Assembly (NCBI GenBank): GCA_024036415.1
Contig: JAMWET010001888.1
Span: 251,001-315,000, forward strand
DNA from: Prochilodus magdalenae
Lineage: Eukaryota > Chordata > Actinopteri > Characiformes > Prochilodontidae
Reading direction: 5' to 3'
Length of the DNA stretch: 64,000 nucleotides
The notes beneath the pieces are model-generated. The model had not been told where the DNA came from and searched no databases. It saw nothing but the letters and a program-made list of their open reading frames with translations. A program made the translations under genes and the position numbers. Positions 41,594 to 53,957 of this stretch are shown here, in pieces. Every line of letters begins with the position of its first letter. Position 1 is the first letter of the stretch.

Positions 41594-44500
41594 ATGGACC
41601 ATCCGACCTCGAGCACCAACCGCTTCGTCAACGCCATGTTCAAACAGCGAGGTGAGGGAAACAGCCGTGTGCTCATTACTGCAGTTACACCTGTTATAGA
41701 TAAACCAGGCTGCTAGCGGTAGTGTAAGTCTCTCTGCTAGTTTAGTCTGGAGAAATGAGTAGAAGGTGGTGTAATTTAGTGTGTGGTGCTGTGACTAGAA
41801 GGCTTTCTCAACGAAGCTGAAGTCGGCTCCCTATTTGCCGGCTTATCGTGCGAATTGTGTGCAGTAGTAACGTGTTGGTGCCTGAGGCGTTTGGTTCCCG
41901 TTTTATTGCTCCACCTTAAATGATAAAATGGTTACAGTCTGGCACCTCAGTCTTTTCGCTAGGCTTTTGCCATTCCACCTTAAATGGTGCAGTAGTTTTG
42001 TTCTGCCACCTGAGGTTTTTAGTATGGATGTTCCCGTTCCACCTTAAATAGTGCTGTCACAGTCTGGTGCCTGAGGTTTCTGGTTCTCATTTCCGTTCCA
42101 CCTTAAATAGTGCTGTAGTTACCCGAGGCTTTTAGTTCACATGAAATGGTGCAGTGGGTACATTCTGGTGCATAAGGGCTTCTCTTTTAATTTTCCCGTT
42201 CCACCTTAAAATTGGTGCGGGAGTTGCGTTCCGGGGTGGCACAGTGTGTAGTACTGTCACCTTAAAGCGAGAAGGTCCTGGGTTTGATACCTGGTTGGGG
42301 GGCTCAGGGTCTCTCTGTGTCTGTGTGGGCTTCCTCCTGGTGCTTCCGTTTTCTCCCACAGTCCAAAGACATGCGGCTAAATTGGCCCCGGTGCCAGTGT
42401 AGAGGTGTGTGTTTGCCCTGATGGTCTGTGTAGGCCTGGCCAGGGTGTGTCTGCCCGATGAGAGCTGGGTTAGGCTGCACCTCCTCCTGCGTCCCAGAAG
42501 GATGGAAGTGGTTTAGAAGGTGAATGAATGAGTTGCATGCTGGTGCTCAAGAGTTTTTACCATACCACCTTAAATGGTGCAATAGTTACGTACTGGCATC
42601 TGAGGCTTCTGGCTCTATTTTTTCTATTCCACCTTAAATGGTGCAGTACTTACATTCTGGGCCTGAGGCATTTGTTCATTTTTTCCCATTCCACCTTAAA
42701 TGGTGCAGCAGTTACATTCTGATACTGGAGGCTTTTCGTTCGAATACCCCATTCTACCTTAAATGGTGTTGTTACATTCTGGCACCTGAGACTTATCGTT
42801 TTCATTCTCCCGTTCCACCTTAAATAGTGCAATAGTTACATTCTGGCACCTGAACCTTCCTGTACAAATTTTCCAGCTCCATCTTAAATTGTACTGTAGT
42901 TGGGTTCTGGTGCCTGAGGCGTCTTGTTCCAGTGTTCCCATTCCACCTTAAATGTGTCAGTAGTTACATTACAGCGCCTGAAGCTTCTTGCATTAAATGT
43001 TCCTGTTCCACCTTAAGTGGTGCGGCAATTACATTTTGGCCCTGAGGCTTCTCATTCTCGAATTTTCCAGGACTTTCTTAAATGGTACAGTAATTACATA
43101 CTAGCTCCCAAGGCTACCTGTTGGTCCCCTAGTTGCGCTCTGGCACCTGAGGGTTCTCACTCCAATTTTCCTGAGGTGCCAAAATGTAACCACTGCACCA
43201 TTTAAGGTGGAACGGAACAATTAGAGTATAAGTTGACTTCAGCCTCAATGTTTCTAAGGCATTCCACATGTTGATAGAAATGTCATCAGGAATGAGCGTG
43301 GGCTGGATCTCAAACGCTCCTCTCCACTGTATGAAGTGCACTACGTAGGGCTTACAGTCCCCCTTAATATGTCCAGCCATGAGCTAATCGGGGTCCATGT
43401 GGAGCTCAGTTGCCTACTGGACATTCACTAGTCCAGTGCAGAAGCCTAGTGTGGATATGCTAACACACAGAGTGCCCTTTGTATAGGGAGTGGGCAAGCG
43501 TTTGAGACCCAGCCGAAGACTTATGAGTGTTTACAGTTGATTGGTGTTTTTGTCTTTTCCACATGCCCTCCCACAATGCGAACAAGACCCTGAGGTATGG
43601 CTGTAGTGAACAGTGGGTTAGTGTTCGGGTGGATGCTCAGTTCCTTTCTTTTTATTGTGGTTGAAAGGAGCACACTCGTACCACCCCCACCTCTGCGAGG
43701 TCTTACTGCAGATCAGGGCATTAGCGTGAGGTGCTAATCAGGCTGTAGTGGGGACTGACTAATGAGAAGTGGCAGGTTGAACACAGGATCACGTTGCTTA
43801 CAGTATTAAGAGTGCTGCCCTTAAAGGGGACCCAACCAATGTTTCAGCATGTCCCCATAATGTGATATTAAACAAAGGATGCATTGTAGAGAACCTTACC
43901 AACCCTCATCACACCATCAAAAGAATGGATGCATAAATAGCTGCACCCAGAAGGAATCAACCGACAGGAGTGAAACGCGGTGGCATGGTTTGACATTGTG
44001 AGACAGGCCAATGGTTCAAGTTTTACACTCAGCCACGCATGCAGCGTAAGCAAGGACAGGCCTCATCGCTGCCATGAGTCATCCGGTTAGTACAGCACCA
44101 CGGGCAGAGAGCTGCAACACGCAGGACTACACGAACCCAGACCGGTACTTCGACTGTCCTTAGCACCACGTCAACAGAACCACAGACTGCAGTGGTGTTG
44201 TCTTCAGTGACAAGTCCCGGTTTTGTTATGGTGGAGACGGCCATCACACATCCATAAGGCCCGGTGTTACTCCACCTCCACCCCTACAGCACAACCTTGA
44301 GGACCTGTGTGAGAATATACAAGCTGCATGGGATGGATTATCACAGGACACCACTAGGAACCTCTACAACTCCATGGCAAGACGTCTGGCTTGTTGTGTT
44401 AGCAAACATGGTGGCCTGATGCCATACTGAGAGACACTACTCTGTGTGTGTAGCTTAATAAATAGATATTGCCCACATCAGTCTAAATTGATCATCATTC

Positions 44501-45818
44501 ATTGTTCCCAGTGACCTTTATCTTCCTTCCCAATAGCACTATGATCCCACACTTCCTTCTGGGTGCAGCTATTACTTTGATGTGAGTGTAACTACAAGGG
44601 ATCAGTTATCTCACAAAGCAAACAGAAGGCACAGTGAAGTTTCAAAGCTCTGTTAGAGTTTTGTTTTGGGGAAAGTGGTGTGGATTATTGATTGATTTTG
44701 TGGCCAAACTATTTTTTAAATGTATATCTATAAGTTGTGCTCATGTTCCACTCATACTGTCTCCTCTATACTTCAGTTGACCAGTTTAGCTATAGAGAAC
44801 CCTGTGGATGGAGAACTGGGCTACAGCATGAGAGATCTGCCCCCCAGGGGGGGTCATACGTATCCTGGTCGGGAGTCGCCCCATATGGACAGAGAGCCAG
44901 ACGGCAGCGCTCGTCCACACGCCCCCGGCACGCCCACCTTCATGCATCTGGGAGGAAGGAACCTGCTGGGCTCGGAGCCGGAGCTGCTGCGGCGCTGCCA
45001 ACTCAGCTCCACCAGCTCACTGGAGTCACCGCTGAGTCCCTCACGCTCCAAAAGCCCCTGGAGCAGGTTCGATCCGTATGACTCCATTGAGGTGATGCTT
45101 CACTCTTCTAGGCCTTCATTCAGTTTTTATTCTTGAGGTTTATTTAATAAATTATTAATATAACAGAACACAGAGAGCCTGATGTCTCATCAGCCACACG
45201 TTTGGTGTCTGAAGTTTGCATGTCCAGTTTTGCACCAGAGCTGTAAAGCAAAAAGCAGAAGATTCTGGCTCTATTAAAGAAACTTTGACCCTGGAAGTGT
45301 GGAGCTCCAGATAGAAGGGGAGCATACACAAAGGATGGACAGAAATCGTGTTTCTTTTCACACACACACACACACTCTCACACAAACACACACACACACA
45401 CTCACACACTCTCAAACAAACACACACACACACTCTCACACAAACACACACACACACTCTCACACTCTCACACACACACTCTCACACACACACTCTCACA
45501 CACACACTCTCACACACACACACACTTTATTTAAGGAACATTATTCGCACGTTATGTTTTCGTCGCTCATGGCTTCAGAGCCGGCTGGGACTTTATAGGC
45601 TGTTACATGTTTTCCTTTCATTGTTAACTGCAGCACAGTAGCCTTAAAGTTCCAGCACAAAACACCCAGCACTAAAGAAACAGGCTTCAGAAACCAAACA
45701 TGTCTTGGCATATGAAGTACATGTGAGTTATGGGAAAATGTGTGTCCAATTTTATTTATTTTTCTTGTTTTTCTTTAAAAGTAATTATAATAAGCTGCTC
45801 TAAGTGACAAACTATATA

Positions 45819-45850
<32 letters not shown>

Positions 45851-48800
45851 GATATGGTTTGTTGACAGTTGGCTATGGATGGTTGCCAAACCACATACAC
45901 TGCAAAAAATATATTTTGGTTAGTAAAAATGACCTTATATCTGGTTAATATTCTTAAAGTTAATTTCAGTAAGCCAAAACGTCTTACTATATTTGGCAGA
46001 TAATTTGACGTGTTTAAAATATTATTAAATTAGCCTATTAATGTTCACTGATAATGTAATCCAGAGCACTCCTTCTGGGTATCTTCAGAGGATCCGTCAG
46101 GGCTGGAGGTAATAGCAGTTACGTAAGCGATGTAGTATGGGAAGATCAGCTGATCTCTGTAGATAATGTACAGCATTGTGACAAAGGTCTTTTGGGACAC
46201 CAAGGGGTCCTGACGTATAGCGAGGGTGGTTAGAACAGTCAAGCATGACATCAACCAAGTAAACCGATTGGTTGAGGACCCAGAGCTCTGGGTTTATCTG
46301 GAGGCCTCTGAAAAGAGAGAGAGCTTTAGAATTAGGGTTGGGGTGATGTTGTGGAGAGTTTGGAGATGCCATTTTTGGAAAGGCCTGTAGCTTAGGTGAA
46401 ACTTGGAGCTTCTACACCTTGAACAGAGTGACCGATTGGTACTTTAATAGAAGTCGCTCTGTTATTCTGATTCTACTTTAATTGAATTACTTTGTATTTT
46501 TTCTATGCACTACTGATTTTTTGCCATTTGTTGCCATATCATTTTTATCCTTTACATCTTTTTTTTTTTTTTTTTACCCATTTTCACTTTTTTTTTTATG
46601 ATTTTATCCTGTTTTTGAGAACTTACATAAAACTGATTGTAACCTGGCAATTTATTTTTTAAAAATATACTTCGTAGTAAAACATAATTTTGAAGCTTTT
46701 GAACTTGTTTGAAGATACCAAAAAAGAAACTAAATCACTTTACATATTTCTCAGAACAAGTAAAATTACCTGCCAATATAATGAGAATATTTGGCTTGCT
46801 GAAATAACAAGTAAAAGATGTCTGGGGGGAAAAAGTTAACTCATCCTTTAATAAACCTACATCAATCTTTAAAAAAATGAGATGTCACAACTAGATATAA
46901 AAAACATTTTGCTTGCCAAGATCTCTACAACATCATTTGTAGCATGTTGGTCAAACATACAGACTTCAGCTGCTGTGTAGAATTATCTGTGGGTGTGATG
47001 GCTCAGCCAGTCAGATCACTGTTTTAGAAAATCTGGTAAATAAAAATCATTATTTAATATGTGTAATGAAACAGCTCAGCGGATAACACCACTGCCCGCC
47101 AGAGAGCCACCACCACATGTGGGAGACTGGGGTTCGAATCCCGGTCTGGGTAACTATGCTGTGCTACACCAACAAGAGTCCTTGGGCAAGACTCCTAACA
47201 CTACATTGGCCCACCTGTAATATGATTAACCTTGTAAGTCTCTCTGGATAAGAGCGTCAGCTAAATGCCATAAATGAAATAAATGAAATGAAGTGAAATA
47301 AGAGTGAAGAAATGAAAGTCTAGATTTGTGCACAAGTGCTGTAAGATCAAGTGGTTGTAGCTCAAGGCCAGTGATCTTTGTGATGTTTTAGACGTGGTCT
47401 TGTTTTATTAGGGATTAATTAAGGACTTGTTCTCATTTGTTCCTTTCAGGACCAAGATAAGGAATATGTGGGCTTCGCAACACTGCCTAACCAGGTGCAC
47501 AGAAAGTCAGTGAAGAAGGGCTTTGCCTTTACCCTTATGGTAGCTGGTAAGCGGGTTGTACCTTCCCAGTTGATTTTAAGTGAAGATGGTGAGTCACAGC
47601 TGAAAAGTGATTGCACAAGTGGTATTTCTTTCTGATTTCAGGGGAGTCTGGTTTAGGAAAGTCCACACTGATCAACAGCCTTTTCCTGACGGACCTCTAT
47701 AAGGACAGGAAAATGCTGAATGCTGAGGGTACATCAGAAACATACACACAAACAAAAAGCGAAGGCCGTATATCTGTATGTCTTAAAGGACGTCCACTTG
47801 TAATGTTTGAAGTCTTTATGAACGGAAACCAGTCGTCATAATTTTCTTTCACAGCAGTTTTCCAACCTCTCTATATCCCTTTAAGTTTAAACAAGCTTTC
47901 CTTCCTTATGACTTCAATGCAAATGGGTGAGACTGCCTCACTTCCTAATACACCCACTGCCCACAAGAAGGTATATAGGATCACCTTGTAGTTCTACAGT
48001 TACAGACTGTAGTCCATCTGTTTCTCTGTATACTTTGTTACCATGTTCTTCGATAGTCAGGACCCCCACAGGACCACCACAGAGCAGGTATTACGTGGGT
48101 GGTGGATCATTCTCAGCACTGCAGTGACATTGACGTGGTGGTGGTGTGTTAATGTGTGTTGTGCTGGTGTGAGTGGATCAGACACAGCAGTGCTACTGGA
48201 GTGTTTTAACACTGTGTCCACTCTCTGTCCACTCTATTAGACACGCCTACCTTGCTGGTTGGATATACAGTCAGAGACGATGGCTCATCTGCTGCTGCAT
48301 AGTTTGTGTTGATCATCCTCTAGTCCTTCGTCAGTGGTCACAGGACCCTGCCCACATGCTATATATTACATGTATAAGCTAAATGTATTCACACAATACG
48401 CTAAAACACTAAAAACCATATTTATGATTTAGTGGTTTGATTTGTTTTGTAAACCAATTTTAAAACATGTGACTCATTAAAGAGTCGTGGTCTTAAGCAA
48501 ACATTTGCATGCCCCAGGTCAACTTGTTTCAGTGCCACTGAATTGTAGAAAGGCCTGAGGTTGTGTGATGTACAGTATTATAAGTCGTGAGATCTTCCAT
48601 AAAGAAGACAGTCCAAACATTTGCTTTATTCCTTCTTCTCTTAGAGAGGATCACCCAGACAGTGGAGCTCACCAAACATACAGTTGGCATCGAGGAGAAA
48701 GGAGTCAAACTCAAGCTCACCATTGTGGACACACCGGGGTTTGGAGATGCTGTCAACAACACAGAGAGGTGATTCAGTGTTTAAACGGACGAACAGTAGC

Positions 48801-51800
48801 TGGATCTTTCACCTAGCAGCCCCTAACCGTAGTTCATGTGTTTATTTTTGATAGCTGGAAAGCAGTAGCGGATTATATCGACCAGCAGTTTGAGCAGTAC
48901 TTCAGGGACGAAAGTGGCTTGAACCGCAAAAACATCCAGGACAACCGAGTCCACTGCTGCCTCTACTTCATCTCCCCTTTTGGCCATGGGTAAGACCATT
49001 AGCAAATAGTGTTTATATAGGTAGTACTGTTTATTCATGTAGTTGTTCAGTAATCGTTGATGTATTAGGTCATTAATAGTGATTGGTGTATATAGGTATT
49101 AACATGACCTGTATGTTACTCTCACTTTAGTCTACGGCCTATTGATGTGGAGTGTATGAAGGGGCTACATGGGAAGGTCAACATTGTGCCTGTGCTGGCT
49201 AAAGCAGACTGCCTCACACCAAGGGAACTGATGCGGAAGAAAATAAAGGTAGTTCTGCTGTATTATAAAATACAGTATTTGATGCATGTGTCATAATAAA
49301 GTGAGTTTATGGTGCAGAGCATGTGATGAAATGTTTGGCTCCTTCTAGATTCGAGAGGAGATTGAGACATTCGGGATAAACATCTATCAGTTTCCGGACT
49401 GTGACACTGATGAGGATGAAGAATTCAGACTTCAGGACCAAGAGCTCAAAGTTAGCAACATTACATAATTCCAATAAACCTTTAAAGGGCTTTAATGAAA
49501 AACAATCATTTTTGTAGTAATGCAGTTTTCTAGCTGATCTTTATCTGCCCCGTCTGTGGTTGATTACCATGAACAGTACAGTAAATGTGTTTTTTGACCT
49601 GGAAAATAAAAGATAATAGGTGACTGACTGTGTAACCCAAATTTAAAACAACCATTGGAAAAAATGATGAGATAAGATAGACACAGGAGATTGTCTTACC
49701 ATAGTGCCTCTTATCCCGCCTCCAAACAGTGGAGTAGTGTAAAGTGAATGCAGGAATTTATTGAATAGTTCTGGATTGAAGTCGCCCATCATCACAACTT
49801 TCTGAACAAAGCCTGGTATTTCTAGCTGTTACACAACCTGCTGCATAGCCATCATTATCCCAGATAAATAACATACTATAAAATATGCACTGCAAAAAAT
49901 TAGATTTTGTAGTTTTTTGTAAGTAAAATTATTTAATATCTATTTATATATTTAAATATTTAATTTTAAGACTGTTGTAAGCTTGATTTGAGATGATTTC
50001 TCTTCTCTTTTAAGTAAGTCGTTTTTAAACCTGTTTTAAGTTTTCTTACTATATTGGCATATATTGTTGCTTATTTTAAGAAATTAGCTTGAAACAAGCC
50101 AAATTATCAGGTAATATAATTAGAAACTTGGCTGACAAAAATTACATGAACAAGTTAAATAAAAGTGCAATTTAAAATGAAATGAAAATGAAAAATATAA
50201 TAATAATTTTAAGGTGGATCCTCTAGATATCGGATCATTCTTATTGCCGAGATACTGTTCCGATAAATATTTTAAGCTCTAGTTTTTGGTTATTTACACT
50301 TTTCCTAAGCTTTTAACACTATGCTTGGCAATAAATTATTGTTTTATAGTCATCGAATATGTGCTTCAGATATGGCAATCACAGATGTACTGATTTAAAT
50401 CTACACTGAATGAGCTCAAGCCCACTATCATAACAAATACTTCCAACGCCCAATAAGTCCATCATATTAGTCTTTTTGTGGCTTCCTGGTTTGTATCTCA
50501 TACACTCTCTCTTCCAAAGGACAGCATTCCCTTTGCTGTGGTGGGCAGTAACATTCTCGTGGAAAGCAAAGGCAGGAGATTCCGGGGCCGCATGTATCCC
50601 TGGGGTGTGGTGGAAGGTACTCTGACCTTTTATGCTCCCTCTGCTTTCTCTTCAGCTCTGTTTTGATGTCATTACATGACTCATGGCTCCTGGTCTGTGT
50701 ATAACATGCTTTGTTCAGTATTTGCCAAAGGTTTCTCAGTATGACAGCGGACCAGTTCCCAGAGTTGAAGTAACAGTAGACCACATCATCTTACTAGACT
50801 TTTTCTAATGGCTGCTGAATCAGACAGGATTTAATCAGCACTCATTTCATGGTTAGATGGCAGATCTAAAGTTTACTATGTAACAGTGATGCAGATTTAC
50901 CGCTGTTTCAGTGGAGAACCCCGCCCACTCGGACTTCCTAAAGCTGAGGAACATGCTGGTGCGCACACACATGCAGGACCTGAAGGACGTGACGCGAGAG
51001 ACGCATTATGAGAACTACCGCGCTCAGTGCATCCAGAACATGACCCGCATGGTGGTCCGCGAGAGAAAACGCAGGTCAGCACCCCAGAATTGAATGAATA
51101 ACTCAGCCTGAAGTTAACCTTCTGTAGAACACGCTTAATGCATCTCCTGAAACCTGAATGTAGAGCTTTCTGGTTGCATTGCAAAAATTGTATCTTGTGT
51201 TGAGTGAATTGAATAAGCCAAATTTTCCTCAGAATGTGGCAGGTACCACCTTAAAACCACCTTCGTGTATTTACACTCACTGTCCAAACAGTACACTGTA
51301 CAAACTGTTTTGTTATTCCTCTTTTACCCTGTTCTTTCGTAGTCAGGACCCCCACAGGACCAGTGTTTTAACACAATGTCCACTCACTGTCCACTCTATT
51401 AGACACTCCTCTGTCTTGTTGGTTGCCCTTGTAGATGTACAATCAGAGATGATGGCTCATCTGCTGCTGCACAGTTTGTGTTGGTCATCCTCTAGTCCTT
51501 CATCTGTGCTCACAGGACACTGCCCACAGAACGCTGTTGGCTGAGGAGTTGTGGTTGGTGGATGATTTTCTGTCCAGCAGCACTGCTGTATCTGATCCAC
51601 TTACACCAGCACAACACAAACTAACACACCACCACCACCATGTCTGTCACTGCGGTGCTGAGAATGATCCACCACTCACATGATCTCTGCTCAGTGGTGG
51701 TCCTGTGGGCATTCTGATCATTGAAAAATATGGTAACAAAGTATGCAGAGAAGCATATGGACTACTGCTGTAGAACTACAAAGTGCACCTGGTAGGCGAA

Positions 51801-53957
51801 GCTGTTTAGATACACTGTGCTGGTTTTAAGATTATGGCTGACCATTGTCTATCAACTAGATATCGGATATTTGGGCTGGCCATGGTCTAATGTTTTGCAG
51901 TGTGATTGTGATGTGTCCTTTATTATTATAAAAGAGGGGAGGATCGTTTCCATGATGAAGGCCCTTATATAACAAAACAGTTGTTGGTAAGAAATGCTGC
52001 TGGGCAATTCTGCAAATCTGGTGGGCTGGCTGCACCTGGCTATGTTATAAACAAAAATAAAACAGAAGGAGATGTAGGATATGAGCCTCTGAAAATGTTT
52101 AAAATCCTTTTCCTGCAGCGTTAAGTGTGACTTTTATTTTTTTTGTGGCAGTTTGTGTAGCCATCTGAGAGAGAGCACCTCAGACCTACCCCTGGTGCCT
52201 GTGGATGGTGAAACAGAGCGCCTCATCTGGGAGAAAGATGAAGAGGTAAGAAAGTATAATTGCCTTAAATAGTGCAGGTGAGCAGCTCCAGGTAGATCTG
52301 GAGGGCTACCACAGATAACTGATCATAGCGCCACGCCCTCTGACCCTGTCATACACCGTAAACAGACTCAGACAAGGTTTCTGTAATCAAAGGGAGTTTG
52401 TGAAACTTTGCTGCAGTAACAGCCTCTGCTCCTCTGGGAAGGCTTTACACTAGCACATTGCTGTAAAGTGTTGATTGCATACAGTCAAGAATGCGTTGGT
52501 GAGATCAGGTACAATGACGGATGATTAGCTCTGGATCACAGATGTCCCTCCAACTTTTCCCAGTGGTATTTTCCAGAGAATCCAGTTCCAAAGCTCCAAA
52601 GTCTAAAGCTTATACACTTAGGCATGGTGACCCTAGGTTCATGACTCCAAAGAATACCATTCTGTAAACAATGCTTCTCTTCATCAAGTCAGGTTTTCAT
52701 TTGTATGCGCCTTTTACAGCAGGTGTTGTCACAAAGCATCTGTACAGAGAATCTGTGTCCAAGCCCCCAATGAGCAAGCCAAGGGGTCACAGTGGCACGG
52801 AAAACACCCTCAGAGGAAGAAACCTCTGTCAGCAGTGGCTGCACCTTAAAGTAGCTGAGTTCAGTAACTAGAGGAGATGGGTGGATGTGTTTGGACATGT
52901 ACGGTACCCTAAAGGAGCTAACCTGCTCCTGAGCTGTAATCCATAATGTTTATAGAGAGTCCTGACTGTTAAGATTTGTGCCTTAAAGCACTGTACATGT
53001 CCAATACTATCAAAATCCAACATATAAACCAAAACACATCAAATAGCAAGATCTACTAGTAGCCCACCATTGTCATGCTGCAATGACATCATATGCTTGT
53101 AGTGGAGTCTTAGAGAAATAAAAAAAAAAAAGACTGATCCAGTCTTGGAAGTTTTGGGAAAAGTTGTTCCCCTGATCGGTGTGACGGTCTGGCTAAAACA
53201 GGGACACTTTAATTTTTTTTTAAAAAATGATCAGTTTTTAAATGAAGGTGCAAACGCCATCGCCACCAGTCCTAACCTATCACACTCGATCCAGGTAATC
53301 ACAAGGCCTTAGACCGAGATGTGTCTAGGCGGTAGATTTCCAGAACGAGGATTGAGCACCACTGCTATAGACTATTAAGGTTTCAAATTTGGGTGGGGCG
53401 GTGGGTAGAGCTGTCACCTGACATGCAGTCAGTGTGATTGGAGAGCCTAAATTGCCCCTGATTGGCAGCCTATCCAGGGTATTCCTGCCTTTCGCCCAGT
53501 GAGCACTGGGATTGGCTTCAGGCCTCGCTACGACCCAGAAAGGATAAAGCAGTATAGATGAGTGAGTGACAGGTTTCAAATGTAAAGAAAGATGGTGAAC
53601 TAAAGCATTCTCATTATTGTGAGGTGTACTTTTTGTTTTATGCATTTTGAGCATTCTGTGGTGCTACGGGTACCCAGCTCAGATACATGTGATACAGTCG
53701 CTAATCAGCAGTCATCAGGCACCGATATGACAGACATGCTTATACAGGTAATTATTGATGGATGGAGGGTGAATAAATAATTCATTACTCAGAGCCCATA
53801 GGCTTTAGCCCAGATAGGCCTGTGCATTACACCAGCCGAGGATCAGTACTTTTACCGAATGTGATTTGTGTTGTGTTTGTTTGTCTTTTTCCTGCAGCTG
53901 CGGAAAATGCAAGAGGTGCTGCAGAGGATCCAGGAGCAGATGAAACATGGGCACTGA
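41594..53957 (+). CDS. septin4: Septin 4
   Basis: Septin GTPase; family members build filaments with SEPT2/6/7-group partners, and SEPT4 is known for roles in sperm annulus and apoptosis. Exons: 41594-41651, 44790-45091 (alternative start 44777), 47450-47546, 47642-47728, 48645-48768, 48855-48989, 49131-49248, 49349-49450, 50520-50616, 50912-51074, 52152-52245, 53898-53957. About 478 residues, close to human SEPT4. Landmarks: [13 protein letters not shown] before the core (human has SPWGKLDPYDSSE), [19 protein letters not shown]1 [10 protein letters not shown]3 DTPGFG, G4 AKAD, YPWGVVEVENPAH, and [20 protein letters not shown]. The C-terminal coiled coil [20 protein letters not shown] is intact. 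The N-terminal exon is joined by phase only; using ATG 41594 requires acceptor 44789 instead of the stronger-looking one at 44776. The N-terminal SPW..DPYDS signature favours septin 4 over septin 5. Confidence 0.92.
41900..43215. repeat. 63-bp tandem array of the TTCCACCTTAAA repeat, array 2
   Basis: Cores near 41909, 41972, 42036, 42096, 42198, 42564, 42627, 42688, 42750, 42814, 42878, 42941, 43006 and 43069 give spacings of 60-65 bp apart from an insertion at 42225-42530. Each unit continues with ATGGTGCAGTAGTTACATTC, TGGCACCTGAGGCTT, then a T/C-rich spacer. It ends at 43196-43213 with an inverted CACCATTTAAGGTGGAACG. Located in septin4 intron 1. Confidence 0.93.
42225..42530 (+). mobile_element. 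tRNA-type SINE inserted in the 63-bp array
   Basis: Starts GGTGGCACAGTGTGTAGTAC (A-box-like region), then GGTCCTGGGTTTGATACC (B-box-like), GTGTGGGCTTCCTCCTGGTG, TTTTCTCCCACAGTCCAAAG, ACATGCGG and a GAAGGTGAATGAATGAG tail. It splits the array at a point where the core spacing would otherwise be broken. Confidence 0.75.
43910..44592 (+). mobile_element. Internally deleted Tc1/mariner-like element, copy 3
   Basis: Left end with CAGAAGGAATCAACCGACAG, right end CTTCTGGGTGCAGCTATT and GTGAGTGTA. One frame of the 3' part reads [20 protein letters not shown] then a GGLMPY-stop-like end, the C-terminal tail pattern of Tc1-type transposases. The upstream catalytic region is broken. Sits about 200 bp before septin4 exon 2. 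Confidence 0.85.
45360..45526. repeat. CA / CTCACA microsatellite
   Basis: Alternating (CA)n and CTCTCACA units. Long HTHTHT and VCVCVC frames on either strand are artefacts. Confidence 0.97.
45818..45852. repeat. TA microsatellite
   Basis: Short (TA)n in septin4 intron 2. The surrounding 45.9-47.0 kb is AT-rich with T-runs near 46559 and no recognised feature. Confidence 0.9.
47068..47290 (+). mobile_element. tRNA-derived SINE, forward copy
   Basis: Starts CAGCTCAGCGGATAAC (A-box-like) and has GGTTCGAATCCCGGTCTGGG (B box) about 60 bases on. Then TGCTGTGCTACACCAACAAG, CTTGGGCAAGACTCCTAACA, GATTAACCTTGTAAGTC, GGATAAGAGCGTCAGCTAAA and an AAATGAAATAAATG tail. A sister copy lies inverted at 63450-63660. 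Confidence 0.88.
47950..48365. mobile_element. Palindromic non-coding element, half copy
   Basis: Blocks TTGTAGTTCTACAGTTACAG, CAGGACCCCCACAGGACCAC, GGTGGATCATTCTCAGCACT, GAGTGGATCAGACACAGCAG, GTCCACTCTATTAGACACGC and GATCATCCTCTAGTCC, in the same order as the left arm of the copy at 62215. The right arm is missing. Sits in a septin4 intron. Confidence 0.8.
51280..51850. mobile_element. Palindromic non-coding element, near-complete copy
   Basis: The left arm (TCAGGACCCCCACAGGACC, shortened) is followed by the TTAGACACTCCTC centre, then the right arm in inverted order: ATCTGATCCACTTACACCAG, CTGAGAATGATCCACCAC, GTGGTGGTCCTGTGGGC, GTAGAACTACAAAGTGCACC. Lies between septin4 exons ending 51074 and starting 52152. 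Confidence 0.82.
52420..52870. repeat. Dispersed repeat fragments in last septin4 intron
   Basis: The first half shares a GGATGATTAGCTCTGGAT block with 40770. The second half has AGAGAATCTGTGTCCAAGCC, GAGCAAGCCAAGGGG and GGAAGAAACCTC, resembling the element at 10840-11090. No open frame of interest. Confidence 0.5.
53395..53582 (+). mobile_element. SINE-type repeat, truncated copy
   Basis: GGGGCGGTGGGTAGAGCTGT head, CTATCCAGGGTATTCCTGCC, then CTACGACCCAGAAAGGATAA and GATGAGTGAGTG tail. Same block order as 42225 with the middle deleted. Confidence 0.6.

Noticed and set aside
45155..45641. HTHTHT and VCVCVC open frames on both strands
   Set aside because: CA/CTCACA microsatellite read in several frames.
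47068..47150. Possible functional tRNA gene
   Set aside because: A and B boxes are present, but the cloverleaf is disrupted and the sequence continues into a SINE body with a sister copy at 63450.
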